64,000 nucleotides of DNA from Megascapheus bottae (Eukaryota > Chordata > Mammalia > Rodentia > Geomyidae). The first letter of the stretch is position 1; each line of letters starts with the position of its first letter. Shown piece after piece: positions 35,501-46,393 of the stretch. A program made the position numbers and the translations under genes. The DNA lies in assembly GCA_024803745.1 (NCBI GenBank), contig JANJXV010000037.1, positions 6,287,501-6,351,500 of the forward strand. Direction: 5' to 3'. A model generated the notes under the pieces. That model searched no databases. It was not told where the DNA came from and worked only from the letters and a program-made list of their open reading frames with translations.

Positions 35501-36177
35501 GAAGAACACGTGATGACGTGATGGGTTTTTGGACTGTGGTTATATGCAGTCACTGCTTTCTAACTGTAGAATTGAGATGAATCAGGAAATTGCCCATCCA
35601 AAACCTTCCAAAGAGTAAAACATGGGATTATATCTTCTCTCACTGACCATCCTGGGCTGTATTTTCCCTCCTGGCCTTCCCCATGCACATGGTCCTATAT
35701 AGCCTTTCAGGGAGAGCAGGACAGTAAAGTGGGGGTCACATCTCTCATATCAAAGTGACTAGAAAGTGTTTTTGGAGCCCTGACCTGGGAAGAAACTCAT
35801 TTCAGTATGAAGCAGAAAAAGCCCATTCCTTGTTACTCTATGTCTTCCAAGGCTGTCTCTAGAGCATGTGCCAGCAACTTCTCTCTTTATGTTGATCCTC
35901 CCCTTGCTTGTTTCTGTGAAGCAGGAGAACCAATCCCTACCTGTTTCCAAAATCTCATGAAGCTGTGGATCTATTGAAGCCTTGGTATTTAGGACTTCAC
36001 AATTTTCCAAACCAGGTAAGTTTATCAGAAGAAAACTCATCATTTCTTCCAAGACAAGAACTCACAGAAACATCCTCCTTTAAATTCCTCCATCAGTTTG
36101 ATAGGAAAAGCTTTTATCTCTCTGGTGAGTTGAGGTTGTACCTAGTCAGAATTTGTATCCTAGCAGAGACTACACTT
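32567..36177. other. Intergenic, no gene seen
   Basis: The longest stretch nearly free of young SINEs and L1 in the left half; only one weak MIR. No exon-like frame was recognised. Confidence 0.65.
35110..35215 (+). mobile_element. MIR relic (weak)
   Basis: AGTTCTACCTACATTCAGTT and CTTCTTCTCTGTGCCTCACT resemble the forward MIR core. Confidence 0.45.
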
Positions 36178-36295
36178 AATGCGGACCAAGACATGTGAAA
36201 GGGTATCCATGTATGTGAATTAATGCACCTTCTATCTGACGAATATAATGTAACCTTTCTATTAATTACAATAAAAAAATATATGAAAAAAAAGT
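36178..36295 (+). mobile_element. Ultra-short LINE-1 3' end
   Basis: AATGCGGACCAAGACATGTG, ATGCACCTTCTATCTGACGA and TTCTATTAATTACAATAAAA plus an A tail: about 115 bp of the younger L1 3' end. Confidence 0.9.
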
Positions 36296-36298
36296 TCG

Positions 36299-36495
36299 AG
36301 AGGGCTGGGAGTTTGGCCTAGTGGTAGAGTGCTTGCCTAGCATGCACAGACCTGGGTTGGATTTATTGGTACCACATATATAGAAAAAACTGGGAAGTGG
36401 TGCTGTGGCTCTACCACAGTGGTAGAGCTCTAGCCTTGAGAAAGTCCAAAGACAGTGCTCTGACCCTGAGCTCAAATCCAGGACTGGCAAAAAAT
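36299..36495 (+). mobile_element. Type A SINE, first of three in a row
   Basis: GAGGGCTGGGAGTTTGGCCT to CAGGACTGGCAAAAAATAAA. It sits at the L1 tail; near-repeats around 36286-36301 and 36503-36518 suggest insertion in that tail. Confidence 0.92.
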
Positions 36496-36509
36496 AAAAA
36501 TAAAAAAAG

Positions 36510-36697
36510 GTTAGAGGGCCCAGGAACCTGTCTAGAGGTACAGTGCTTGTCTAGCATGCACAAAGCCCTGGGTTCGATTCCTCAGTACTACATACACTGG
36601 AAAAGCCGGAAGTGGTGCTGTGGCTCGTGTAGAGTGATAGCCTTGAGAAAGCCCAAGGATAGTTTCTGGGTCCTGAGTTCAAGCCCCAGGACTGGTG
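36510..36697 (+). mobile_element. Type A SINE variant, second of three
   Basis: GGGCCCAGGAACCTGTCTAG head (diverged A box), B box GGTTCGATTCC, then GAAAAGCCGGAAGTGGTGCT and CAGGACTGGTGAAAAA. Confidence 0.88.
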
Positions 36698-36715
36698 AAA
36701 AACCTTGGCTACAGG

Positions 36716-36916
36716 GGCCGGGAGTTTGGCCTAGTGGTAGAGTGCTTGCCTAGCATGCATGAAGACGCGGGTTTGATTCCTCGGTACCACATATTTAGAA
36801 AAAGTCGGAAGTGGTGCTGAGGCTCAAGTGGTAGAGTTCTAGCCTTGAGAAAACTCCAAGGACAGTGCTCAGGCCCTGAGCTCAAGCCCAGGACTGGCAA
36901 AAAAACAAAAAAACAA
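36716..36916 (+). mobile_element. Type A SINE, third of three, with TSD
   Basis: GGCCGGGAGTTTGGCCTAGT to GACTGGCAAAAAAAC. The flanking 18-bp repeat AAAAACCTTGGCT(A/C)CAGG at 36698-36715 and 36917-36934 has one mismatch. Its left copy includes the tail of SINE two, so this copy landed later. Confidence 0.94.
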
Positions 36917-37229
36917 AAAAACCTTGGCTCCAGGGCCAAAGCAGATTCTCTACGCTCTGATTTTGGTGCTGTGTCTAAAAGATTCCTGAAGATAAGATCC
37001 TCAGCTTCCTCTTGTTTAGCTTTCTGTGCAGAGTAGAAGATAGGACCTTTGAACAACCCCATTACAGTGTCCAGTCATGTATATGAGAGTGATTTAGGAA
37101 ACAGGTATCCAAGCTTGCCCACTTTTCCACTCCCACTGGAGGAAAGGATCCAGCTAAATCAACACTTAATAAAGTGTATATCTCAAACTACAAATATTGT
37201 GCTGGTGGTCAGGGATGTCTAGGAGATTT

Positions 37230-37418
37230 TCTTTTTGCCATTCCTGGGGCTTGAATTCAGGGCCTAAGCACTGTGCTTGACCTTTCTCAAGGTGAGAGCT
37301 CTACCACTTGAGCCACAGCACCACTTCTTGCTTTTTTTTTTTTTTTTCCTGTTATGTGGTACTGAGGAATAGACCCCAGGGCTTTGAGCATACTAGGCCA
37401 CCCCCATACCCGGTCCCA
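37230..37418 (-). mobile_element. Type A SINE with TSD and expanded internal T-run
   Basis: TTTTGCCATTCCTGGGGCTT, CTACCACTTGAGCCACAGCA and GTGGTACTGAGGAATAGACC. The repeat TCTAGGAGATT is at 37219-37229 and 37419-37429. The A-rich linker between monomers has grown to 15 T. Confidence 0.9.
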
Positions 37419-37806
37419 TCTAGGAGATTCTGAGTTAAACAAAGTTCCACACTTCCTTCACTACAACACTCCTTGGCTTTAAAATGTGATCAAGGAGCAC
37501 TTTAAAATTACTAAGCGCAATGTGTAAAAGAAAACACATTTTTCAAACTTCATTTTTTTTGAGAACACATGAGAGAGGTGTCATGTGAACACATTTTGCG
37601 GTACTAAAAGTCCAAATTATTTTCCAAACTCTTCACAGCTGAAGAATTCCTATTTTTTTCTGTGTAATTTCTCTTTTAATTAGAAAGTATGTGGGATGGA
37701 TATTTAGCTCTGTTGTAATGTCATAAAAAAACTAATAGTGGAAAAGAAATATATTCAGAGATATTGAGATTGTGGAAGCCAAATTCCACTTTAAAACTTG
37801 CATTTT

Positions 37807-37890
37807 GAGCTGGGATATGGCTCAGTGGCAAAGCACTTGTCTAGCAAGTGCTAGATTCTGGGTTCGATCCCCAGTACCAAAAAAGAAAAG
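37807..37890 (+). mobile_element. Monomeric ID element
   Basis: GAGCTGGGATATGGCTCAGT, GCAAAGCACTTGTCTAGCAA, B box GGGTTCGATCCCCAGTACC and an A-rich tail. A lone tRNA-Ala-like ID, unlike the dimers elsewhere here. Confidence 0.88.
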
Positions 37891-37959
37891 ACAAAAAGAT
37901 AGTTAAAACTAACAAAAAATTACATTTTGGGGTAAAAGTCATGAGGTTAGATAGGAATT

Positions 37960-38125
37960 ATTGAACATCTATATAATGTGTTAAATGCTTAACTTGGATC
38001 ATTAATACAATTCTCAATGGAATCATAGAATCTATTATTTTATTTTCTATTTCCAGATGAGAAAACTAAGGCTCAATAATCTGATAAACAATAAAATGAT
38101 GAACAAATATAGAGGCATGGCTTCT
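37960..38125 (-). mobile_element. MIR relic
   Basis: TATTGAACATCTATATAATG, TTTTCTATTTCCAGATGAGA, AAACTAAGGCTCAATAATCT and AGAGGCATGGCTTC in reverse MIR order. Confidence 0.75.
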
Positions 38126-38929
38126 ACATGCTTTACTTTCACGTTGAGCATGTCAAATGACCAGTTTATCAACTTTCTTTTTGCCCAATTAAAAATGAAA
38201 TGATTGCAACAAGAATGTTCTTTCCTATAAGATTATTGGGTTAGCATAAAATAACAGTGACACATCACTCTCATACAGATACTGAAAAAAAATATATATA
38301 TGTGTGTGTAACAATTAAATGTTACCAAATGATTTATTATGATTGGTGCTTAATTACAATGTATATGAAATGGAGTCATTTATGGAAACACATAAAAATA
38401 GTGACCTATTTTTTCTGTAATTATATTCACACAAGAATCTGAAATATATTTTCTGTTCTTCCTTTTAAAATATATCCACAGAATGACTCTTACCATTTTT
38501 ACCACACAATTTTACAATACTGATACTGCTCCTGTATCATCTACCATACTATAAGAACTAAACAGAATATGAAAGCAGTTGATAGCAAATTAATTATTTC
38601 CATAACTACCAGTGAATCCAACAAAAATACTAGTTTGTTTCCATTGGCAGTGAGAATATATGGTAATAATTAGCATCAAAGATGTTGTATACATAGGTAT
38701 GTATGTATCTATTTAAATATTGCTCAGGACTGTTGTTTCATCGATAGGCTATTGCCTTTTGAGTGAAACAATGATTACCAAGGTAATACGCCATTCCATT
38801 GGAACATGACTTAGTACCATTTTTTTTATCACATTTCTCTCTCAAAAACATATAGATAAGAAAAAATACAGCAGGCTAAGAATTACAGTGTTACATAGCA
38901 AGATAAAACAGTCACTGAATTATTAGTCA

Positions 38930-39480
38930 CAGTAGCCTATGTATATTTGCTATTCACAGACTGCAAACTTTTTGCTGAATTAACCGAGCTGTTGGAAATT
39001 TACGACATGTAGACATGCATTCATGTGGAGTCCATAATTAATGATGCTTCTACTGTAATAAACACATTCATTTTCATAACATTTGGTAAACAGATTCCTT
39101 TAAAATTTGAGCTAAATCTGCTATCGTGATTACACACAAAAAGAATCTGTAAACAACTTTGACATTACATTAATGTACAAACAAACTGCATTGGGAAAGA
39201 GAAGAGGTAATTTCATTGGGTGTCACTTGGTATTCATCAATGTGCAACAAACTGACCCAAGTAATCAAGTGCTTGAATGAGGTTAGGAACACAAAAATAA
39301 CACGAGCAGGGGGCCCCAAACCACCTCCACAGAAAATCACCACTCAGTGTTACTTCCAACCAAATTCATTCCATCTATGGTGAAATCACATGCAAAGCAT
39401 CAGAGGCACATAAAAAAAGTGTTGGATCATCACTTGTAAAAATAAATTTGGAGATTCCCAGGTAACTTCATCAATACAAT
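38930..39480. promoter_or_regulatory. Candidate conserved non-coding element
   Basis: About 550 bp without recognisable repeats. Contains TAATTAATGA (39036-39045), ATCGTGATTACAC, AATCTGTAAACAAC (forkhead-type GTAAACA) and a perfect palindrome TACATTAATGTA (39166-39177). The motif content suits a homeodomain/forkhead-bound enhancer; this is inference only. Confidence 0.33.
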
Positions 39481-40599
39481 CAAGAGAGGTACTAATATTA
39501 CTTCATCATGCCAATTTAATAGAAACAAATTATTTTGTCTGTTAGATTCTACCCAGTGTTCTGCTGGTGATAAATAGTGTGGAGAACAAGACTTTTTAAG
39601 ATTTTTATTGAAGTTTTTTCTACCATCACAAGATATCTTATTTCACAGATTATGTGGAATTCTATTACCAATCTAGTGAGGGACCCCATTCTGGCAAATT
39701 CTAGCAACCATTTTCAATGGCACTTTTGGAAAGGCAGGTCACCTAAGCTAGTGTTTCTGTATGTTTTCTGTGCGATACCTTTCAGCAGATTCATCCATCG
39801 ATTTCCTCAGAGCAGAAATATAAAATGAGGAATGCCTATACCTATTCCTTCCCATCCCACAGGCTTTCTCTTAATGCATTAATGTATGCTTCTGTGAATT
39901 AAACATAATGTTTCAAAAAATATCTCACAGTTCATCATTCTCCTTTAGAAATGAAGACTAAATAAATAAAAGGAAATGGGAAAATAACTTAAAACCAGCA
40001 TGATGAACACATACCCTCAGCTCCAAAAACGTCGGGAAGAAATAGTCACTTCTTCAGGTTCCTTAAATATACTAAAACACCTAATAGCTTAAAAAAAAGG
40101 GAGGAGGTATTTCTTATGCTTTTAAGACTACCTCTGCAGATGGATGAAGAAGATTAGTTTACAAGTGTGCCTGGTTCTGTAGGCAAAGCTCAGAGTTCCC
40201 TGGAAAGAGAAGTGTGGTATTGGATCTATCTGCTGAACCCCTGGATGGGATGCAGGCTAAGTTTGTGAAGGGACAGGTTTGTATGCATACAAACTGGTCC
40301 TTAGGCGCTGCAGGAAAGCACTGTTTGCATAGGTAAACGTCAAAGATTTCTCATATTCTCCAATAATATGCAAAGCACATGTTTATTAAGGAGAACAAGC
40401 ATTTCCTCTGTCTTTGAGAGTCTTCTTCCACTTGACTGTATATTGTTCCTCCTTTGAAGAACCATTTTTATATTTATGTAAATAAGTAGATGGGTTATTT
40501 GCAGGATACTAAAGAGTGTTTGGTTATTACCACAATTTGCCCTTAAGCTTTAGAATCTATTTACAATATGCATATTATAAATTGTTTATTATAATATAA

Positions 40600-40745
40600 A
40601 AATCATTAAACAGATCATTAACTTCCCCTGCAATCAGTGGGCCACAGAAATTTGCATGAATGATAAATCAACTAGAAGATGGCAAATTAATCAAGCGGTA
40701 AGGAAAATACCACTAGGACAATTAAGTTTGTGCTATTATACAACT
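40600..40745. promoter_or_regulatory. Candidate conserved element with POU octamer
   Basis: A perfect octamer ATTTGCAT (40650-40657), followed by GAATGATAAATC, GGCAAATTAATCAAGCGG and ACAATTAAGT. Repeat-free. POU/homeodomain-type motifs within 100 bp. Confidence 0.3.
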
Positions 40746-41849
40746 ATTTCCCTTTTCCTTTTCTTCTCAACACTATCAGTCTTCATGTGGTAGATTTTTC
40801 TCTTGTTTTTGGAATGAATAAGTTTGAACACCTACGCTGAAATTCCACCAAAGGATTTGATAAGAAAGCCAGTTGTTCCAAGTTTGACATTGCTTTAAAT
40901 GCATTTTTGTTTCATTTGGTATCCATCGTCATTAAATATAGGAATTTTGATCATATTATTTGTGCTCTAAATAGGTAAATATACATTCAAATACATTCAT
41001 AGTAGAAGAGAATTAGTGAAATGAAAAGTACTTTAGACTGTCTAGGAAAACAAATATAAATTGTAATAATAATATTCCCTAAACTCAAAATTCCAAAGTT
41101 TCAAGCTATGAGTTTATGTCCATACATATGTATAGATATATAGATATTTATATAAATATACATTTAGGTAGATGTAAACACATATGTATATATGTACATG
41201 TGATTTATACACAACCACACACACACAACACATACACACATACTTTTTTGCACCCTTACAAATTTCATTCTCATTTCTTTTCTGAAGCTGCCTTTCTTTT
41301 TTCTCAACATAGAATAGTAATGATGAGATTCCACAGCAGCCAGATGATTTGAATTTCTGTTCTTCCATGAATAAAAATTTGATTGTTTTTAAAAAGCCCA
41401 AAAGTAGAAAACAAAAGATATATAGAAGATGCACATTTGTGTAAATACATACACACAATCATCATCCTATTTCGTTTGTGCAGAATCTTGTCCTGGTGTC
41501 CTGTCCACAGCATAGCCAGCTGTTCAGTCCTCCACTTAATGTTTCATAGGGTATTTGCCCCTTCCAGATACTTGTTCTACCAGTCTTTGTTAGGGTTTGT
41601 GACATAAAGTGATGAACCTCCCCCAAATTCAACTTTTCTTTGTCTCCCCAAGAGAAGCACATCGAATAGAATTTGCAATGTAAAATAACTAATGCCTGGC
41701 TATCCTTTGCTTACAGAAGAAATAAGATGCAGGTAAATTCTAGTGGAAAGAAAGAGAAGAAATTATATAAAACAGATACATCACTACCCTGAGAAGTCCA
41801 ATTAACCCAGATGAAAATACACCTCTGTCTCTATTAAATTATGAGCCTT

Positions 41850-42003
41850 TATGTAGTGCTTGTTGTTTCTGAGCCTCAATGACCCATCTGTAAGAAAGAA
41901 GACAGGAAGAGGCCTATCACATTAGATTGCTATAGAATTTATGAGATGAAACATGTAAAACTTTCATGGGCTGACTAGCAGGTAATAATAAATTCTTCAT
42001 ATA
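41850..42003 (+). mobile_element. MIR relic
   Basis: TTTCTGAGCCTCAATGACCC, ATCTGTAAGAAAGAAGAC, TTATGAGATGAAACATGTAA and GCAGGTAATAATAAATTC follow the forward MIR order. Confidence 0.7.
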
Positions 42004-43250
42004 CATTATTCATTGCTTAATATTTAAACTGTACCTCTCGAATGCTGATTAGGACTTGGTACAGGAACAACATTTATCCAAGATTTGGTTGATTTTAAAA
42101 TCAAGCTCTTTATCTCAAATTTGACTCCATGACAGATTATATTAGTCAAAGCGACCTGTATAAAATATATGCTCCACAAATACTGGTTGAGTACAATTAA
42201 GATCTGCATGATTGACTTGAATTAACAAGCCCTGAGTGTCCCTCCCACAAAATAAAGATTGAATGTGTGTTACATTGTGACCTTTATTCCATCTCTGGGA
42301 TGTTGATATGGAAAATCATGGGATGACTGTGGACTACAAATGTGCTTTGGGTCCTAATACAGCCAGTACTTGCATACTAACTAATCAGGCTCTGCAGCCA
42401 AAGTTAGGATTGAGACCTGTTGCATCTTTGAAAACAAGTAGAAGAGCCATCCCGGTGTAGGATGAGGAAATGTATTTTCCAAGATTAAAGTACTGTCTTT
42501 AGTGAGTGGATACTGAATCCCAAAGAAAACTACCCAATGAGCAGTTAACGATGTTGAAATTCTTGGCTTACCAAAGTTTTCCCCGTTTTGGGTTCATGTT
42601 TAAGAGCACACTGTGGTCTACTGTTCATCAACTTGAAAATGTTATCAGCAGGTTCATGTGAACTGAAAAGCCTCTTAGAGTACTTCTCAACCTGCACATC
42701 AGTTGTTTAAGGTTGACCTCATCAGTAATGTGCAAGTGTTCTGAAGAAGAAATGTTGAGGTAGAAGAAACAGATACCTGGGCTACTTTATCCCAATAGAC
42801 CCCTTAAAAATAACACCTTCTCTTTCTAAATCTCATCAATCATACCTGTGCAAGGATAACATGTACTTCACTTCAAATAAGTCCAATATACACTTAAGTT
42901 GGAAACTAGTTATTATTCTGCTTGGCTCTGTTACTGGTACTGAGAAAATGCTTTGGAAAAATTAAAGCTACCCTTAATTCAGAGATTTTTTTTAACCTAA
43001 CTAGCATTGACATTTTGGACTGAATAGTTTTTTGGTGGAAGGGGCTATCCTGTGCAGTACAGGACTTTGGCAACATCTCTAGACTCTGTCCTGAATCATG
43101 ACATTCAAAAATATCGCTAAGCTCGACAGACAAAGTAGCATACTCAATATGTATGCAATTCAATACTTAAGGCTGGCCCTTAGTATTTAAAAATGTAATT
43201 TTACCACCCCAACCAAAATAAGTAAGGATAAAATGATAATTAAAAAAAAA

Positions 43251-43330
43251 CTATGCTGTGGTTTAAGTACACAAGCACCTAGGTTTCAAACACAAAGTCC
43301 TGAGTTCAAAATCCCAGTACCATAATAAAA
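43251..43330 (+). mobile_element. Degraded ID-like SINE monomer
   Basis: TATGCTGTGGTTTAAGTACA and GTCCTGAGTTCAAAATCCCA GTACC, followed by the purine microsatellite. Confidence 0.65.
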
Positions 43331-43440
43331 GGAAAAAGGAAAGAAGGCAGGCAGGCAGGCAGGAAGGAAGGAAGGAAGGAAAGAAGGAAGGGAGGGAGGG
43401 AAAGACGGAGGAAGGAAGAGAGGGAAGAAGGAAGGAGAGA
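43330..43440 (+). repeat. Purine microsatellite (GGCA)n(GGAA)n(GGGA)n
   Basis: Several tetranucleotide phases in about 110 bp, starting at the A-rich tail of the SINE monomer ending at 43330. Confidence 0.9.
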
Positions 43441-43857
43441 TCTTGTTTGACTCCAGGCATTGCGAGAGACCCCTGAACCACAGAACCGCTCTTAGTTGAA
43501 AACTATTGCCTCAACTACAAAAGATCAACTACTAATAACTGGCGGCAATAGAGGAAAATTGCCAATAATCAAACTTAATTATCTACTTCAGCTTTCAAAA
43601 GGTGAATTCTTAAGGGTTAGAAATTCAGACAGCAGTAGACTACTCATTTTGGAATTCATTTTCTTAATATTTGAGTTTTTGTTTATATTTTTTCTTGAGT
43701 AAGATATCACACTTAACTCTATAAATGAAAAAGAATTGGCTGTTATCAGCAATATTTCAGTAATCAGCAATATTTGAACATTTTAATCAGAAGACTAACT
43801 TCCAGAAGATAGCCACATTCTCAAGGACAAACACTTATCGAAAAGACATTATTCAAG

Positions 43858-44056
43858 ACAGGCACTGGTGGCTTAAGCCTGCAATCTTAGCTACTCAGGA
43901 GGCTGAGATCTGAGAGTCACGGTTCAAAGCAAGCCCATCTATAATTAATCACCAGAAAATCAGAACTGGAGCTGTGGCTCAAAGTGGTAGAATACAAGCC
44001 TTAAGCAAAAGAGCTCAGGGACAGTGCCCAGACTGAGTTCAAGCTCCACAACACTC
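43858..44056 (+). mobile_element. Type B SINE with internal deletion
   Basis: GCAATCTTAGCTACTCAGGA GGCTG, CACGGTTCAAAGCAAGCCC, then a shortened linker; right half GAGCTGTGGCTCAAAGTGGT to GAGTTCAAGCTCCACAACAC. Confidence 0.88.
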
Positions 44057-44075
44057 TAACACTCTAACACTTTAA

Positions 44076-44186
<111 letters not shown>

Positions 44187-44336
44187 GAAGTTTGGAAGTA
44201 AAAAGCAGTTAAACTTTCTTTAAAAACAAACAAACAAAACCATTTTCTTCAATGACTGGGAAAGCACCAATAGGGATATTAGTGACCTAACACTAACTTA
44301 AAAATGTATAATTGGGCTTACATTATCTGTGTTTTC

Positions 44337-44340
<4 letters not shown>

Positions 44341-44388
<48 letters not shown>
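44341..44388 (+). repeat. (CA)n microsatellite
   Basis: About 24 pure CA units. Confidence 0.95.
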
Positions 44389-44390
<2 letters not shown>

Positions 44391-44551
44391 GCAATTCCAT
44401 AGAAAATTCTTTACTATTTTGTGATAAATGAAGCCCACAGGACAGAAATTAAAATTATGTTGGTATTTATTGTACAAATGCAGACAAATTATCTAAGGGT
44501 AATTCTAAGAATAACATGGCAAGTTATAAGCCTCCTCTAGGACAAACCAAA

Positions 44552-44553
<2 letters not shown>

Positions 44554-44598
<45 letters not shown>

Positions 44599-44602
44599 TG
44601 TA
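44554..44602 (+). repeat. (GT)n microsatellite
   Basis: About 24 GT units with one A interruption; complementary to the CA array 170 bp to its left. Confidence 0.95.
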
Positions 44603-44644
44603 CCTGCTTGGCTACTTGCCTGCCTGCCTATCTATCTGTCTGTC

Positions 44645-44873
44645 TGCTGGTTCTGGAGCATGAACTTGGGACTTAAATGCTGTCCTTTAGCTTTTTTGTT
44701 TTTGCTCAAAGTTTATGTTCTACCACTTGAGCCACAGCTCAACTTCTAGTTTTCTTGGTGATTAATAGGAGATCAAAACCTCATGAACTTGACTGTCAAC
44801 CTGGATTTGAACCACAATCCTCAGATTGTAGCCCTCTGAAAAACTAGGATTACAGGCATGACTTATGGGCACC
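44645..44873 (-). mobile_element. Type B SINE
   Basis: GCTGGTTCTGGAGCATGAAC, CTACCACTTGAGCCACAGCT, GTGATTAATAGGAGATCAAA and AACTAGGATTACAGGCATGA. A CTGC/TATC-rich tail and the GT array lie on its tail side. Confidence 0.83.
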
Positions 44874-45979
44874 AAACTTCTTTAGAAAAGTAGCTTAGCT
44901 AAAAATATAGACTCACAGTCTATCTTCATTACCCGATTAACAGAGCAGTTTTTTTCATCCACAAGTGGAACATTTTCTGCAGGTCAGGATTCCATGTAGG
45001 GGGTAGAAGAGGAAAGTACCACACTGAATAAGTTTTTGTTTCACATATATTCAGGAATCTAACTGACAGGTTTATACTAATTAATGTATTAGCTACCCCT
45101 CCCCTTTTGTGGAAGTATTGTTGCTTACATATTCACGGGTGATTGTGATCAGTCAGTCAGTCATCTCCATCCATAATACCATATGCAATTAGGGCATAAC
45201 TATTATCTTATCAGCTGGATCAAGCATTAGAACCTAGGTTTTGAGCTGTTGTGTTGGGGTTGAATAATTCTATTGTGGCTATGGCTGGCTAAAATGTCTA
45301 TACATTGTAGAACTTCTATACTTTGTGATACCATACATGGAATTGTAGCAATCAAATTCACTCCCTGCTTCTTCTTTTTGCATGTGTTCTCATACATTAT
45401 TTCTATTTCACATTTTCAGTTAACTATATTACACTTTCACTATCTGAATAGTCCTCTTGAATCCAACTGGGCCAAAGGAAGCAGTTAAATGGTTCAGAAT
45501 TTTCTTGGGAGAATTCACTCATTCCGTATCATTTTGGGGGCATTTGTTTGTGCTAATAATATAATTATTTTTGGAGCCATATATATCATTCAACTGTTCA
45601 ATCCTCTGCTTCACTCAGGGAAAAGGGAAAACAGTCTGTGGGAATTGTCATTATTCTTATTCCTTTCTGAATATCATTAAGATATAGCTTCTTCAGAGAT
45701 GTGCCTCTAACTTTCCAAAACAATAATGGTTCAGATGTACATTTGGGAGAGAAAGGCAAAAATGTACATCTTACGAGAGGTGATTGTGGTTGAGAGGCAA
45801 ATGAATTGCACAAATGACCATGGAAGTTTTCTCTGCTAGGGGTTTTTCTGCTTGTGTTCTAGAAAGTTCTTCTCCCAAGCCTTTTCTATTGAGATGATGA
45901 ATTCTTTAGCCACTTGTGCTGGGGAAAAAGGTGAGAGAAAGTCTGAGCTTTTGTTGACCCCACAATAACAGTCTCCTTA

Positions 45980-46140
45980 AACACCAGTTTCTCAAAGTGA
46001 GGTCTAAAGGTCATCTTTATCGAAACCACTAAAAAAAATTGCTAGCTCAAAAAGCCTATCTCTTGGAGCTGCCTGAAATTTGTGAATCAGACCCTTCTGG
46101 AGTTAGGGTGAAGTGAAATTTGCTTTTTAAAATGCACAGT
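45980..46140 (+). mobile_element. MER5A-like hAT DNA-transposon relic
   Basis: ACCAGTTTCTCAAAGTGAGG, GTGAATCAGACCCTTCTGGA and TTTGCTTTTTAAAATGCACA match the order of MER5A: the 'ggttctcaaagtg' end, the 'tgaatcaga' middle and the far inner arm. The outer right end is missing where the L1 at 46143 starts. Confidence 0.65.
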
Positions 46141-46142
46141 AA

Positions 46143-46393
46143 CCTTGGTTATCTCATATTGTTACAGTACTTCACCTTGTTATCTGGTACATTAGATGTA
46201 TGCATATTTGGTTATCTGAAATTGGATAGGGAAGTGGAGAAAACAAGATGAGGGGTGAGGGTTGGGGGAGGGAAATGCGGACCAAGACATGAGAAAGAGT
46301 ATCAATGTATGTGAAGTAATGCACCTTCTATCTGGTGAATATAATGTAACACTTCTATTAATTACAATTAAAATATATGAAAAAAGAAAAAAA
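46143..46393 (+). mobile_element. LINE-1 3' end (younger subtype)
   Basis: CTTGGTTATCTCATATTGTT, the G-rich GAGGGTTGGGGGAGGG, AATGCACCTTCTATCTGGTG and CTTCTATTAATTACAATTAA, then an A tail. Confidence 0.9.

Larger units (their letters stand above)
39481..43250. other. Intergenic, mostly repeat-free
   Basis: Apart from the POU-octamer element, the MIR at 41.9 kb and a TA/CA-rich patch at 41.13-41.25 kb, nothing is recognised. Together with 38.1-39.5 kb, about 5 kb has no young SINE. Confidence 0.65.

Noticed and set aside
36299..36934. Tandem repeat or CRISPR-like array
   Set aside because: Units are independent SINE insertions with TSDs and A tails, in a vertebrate genome.
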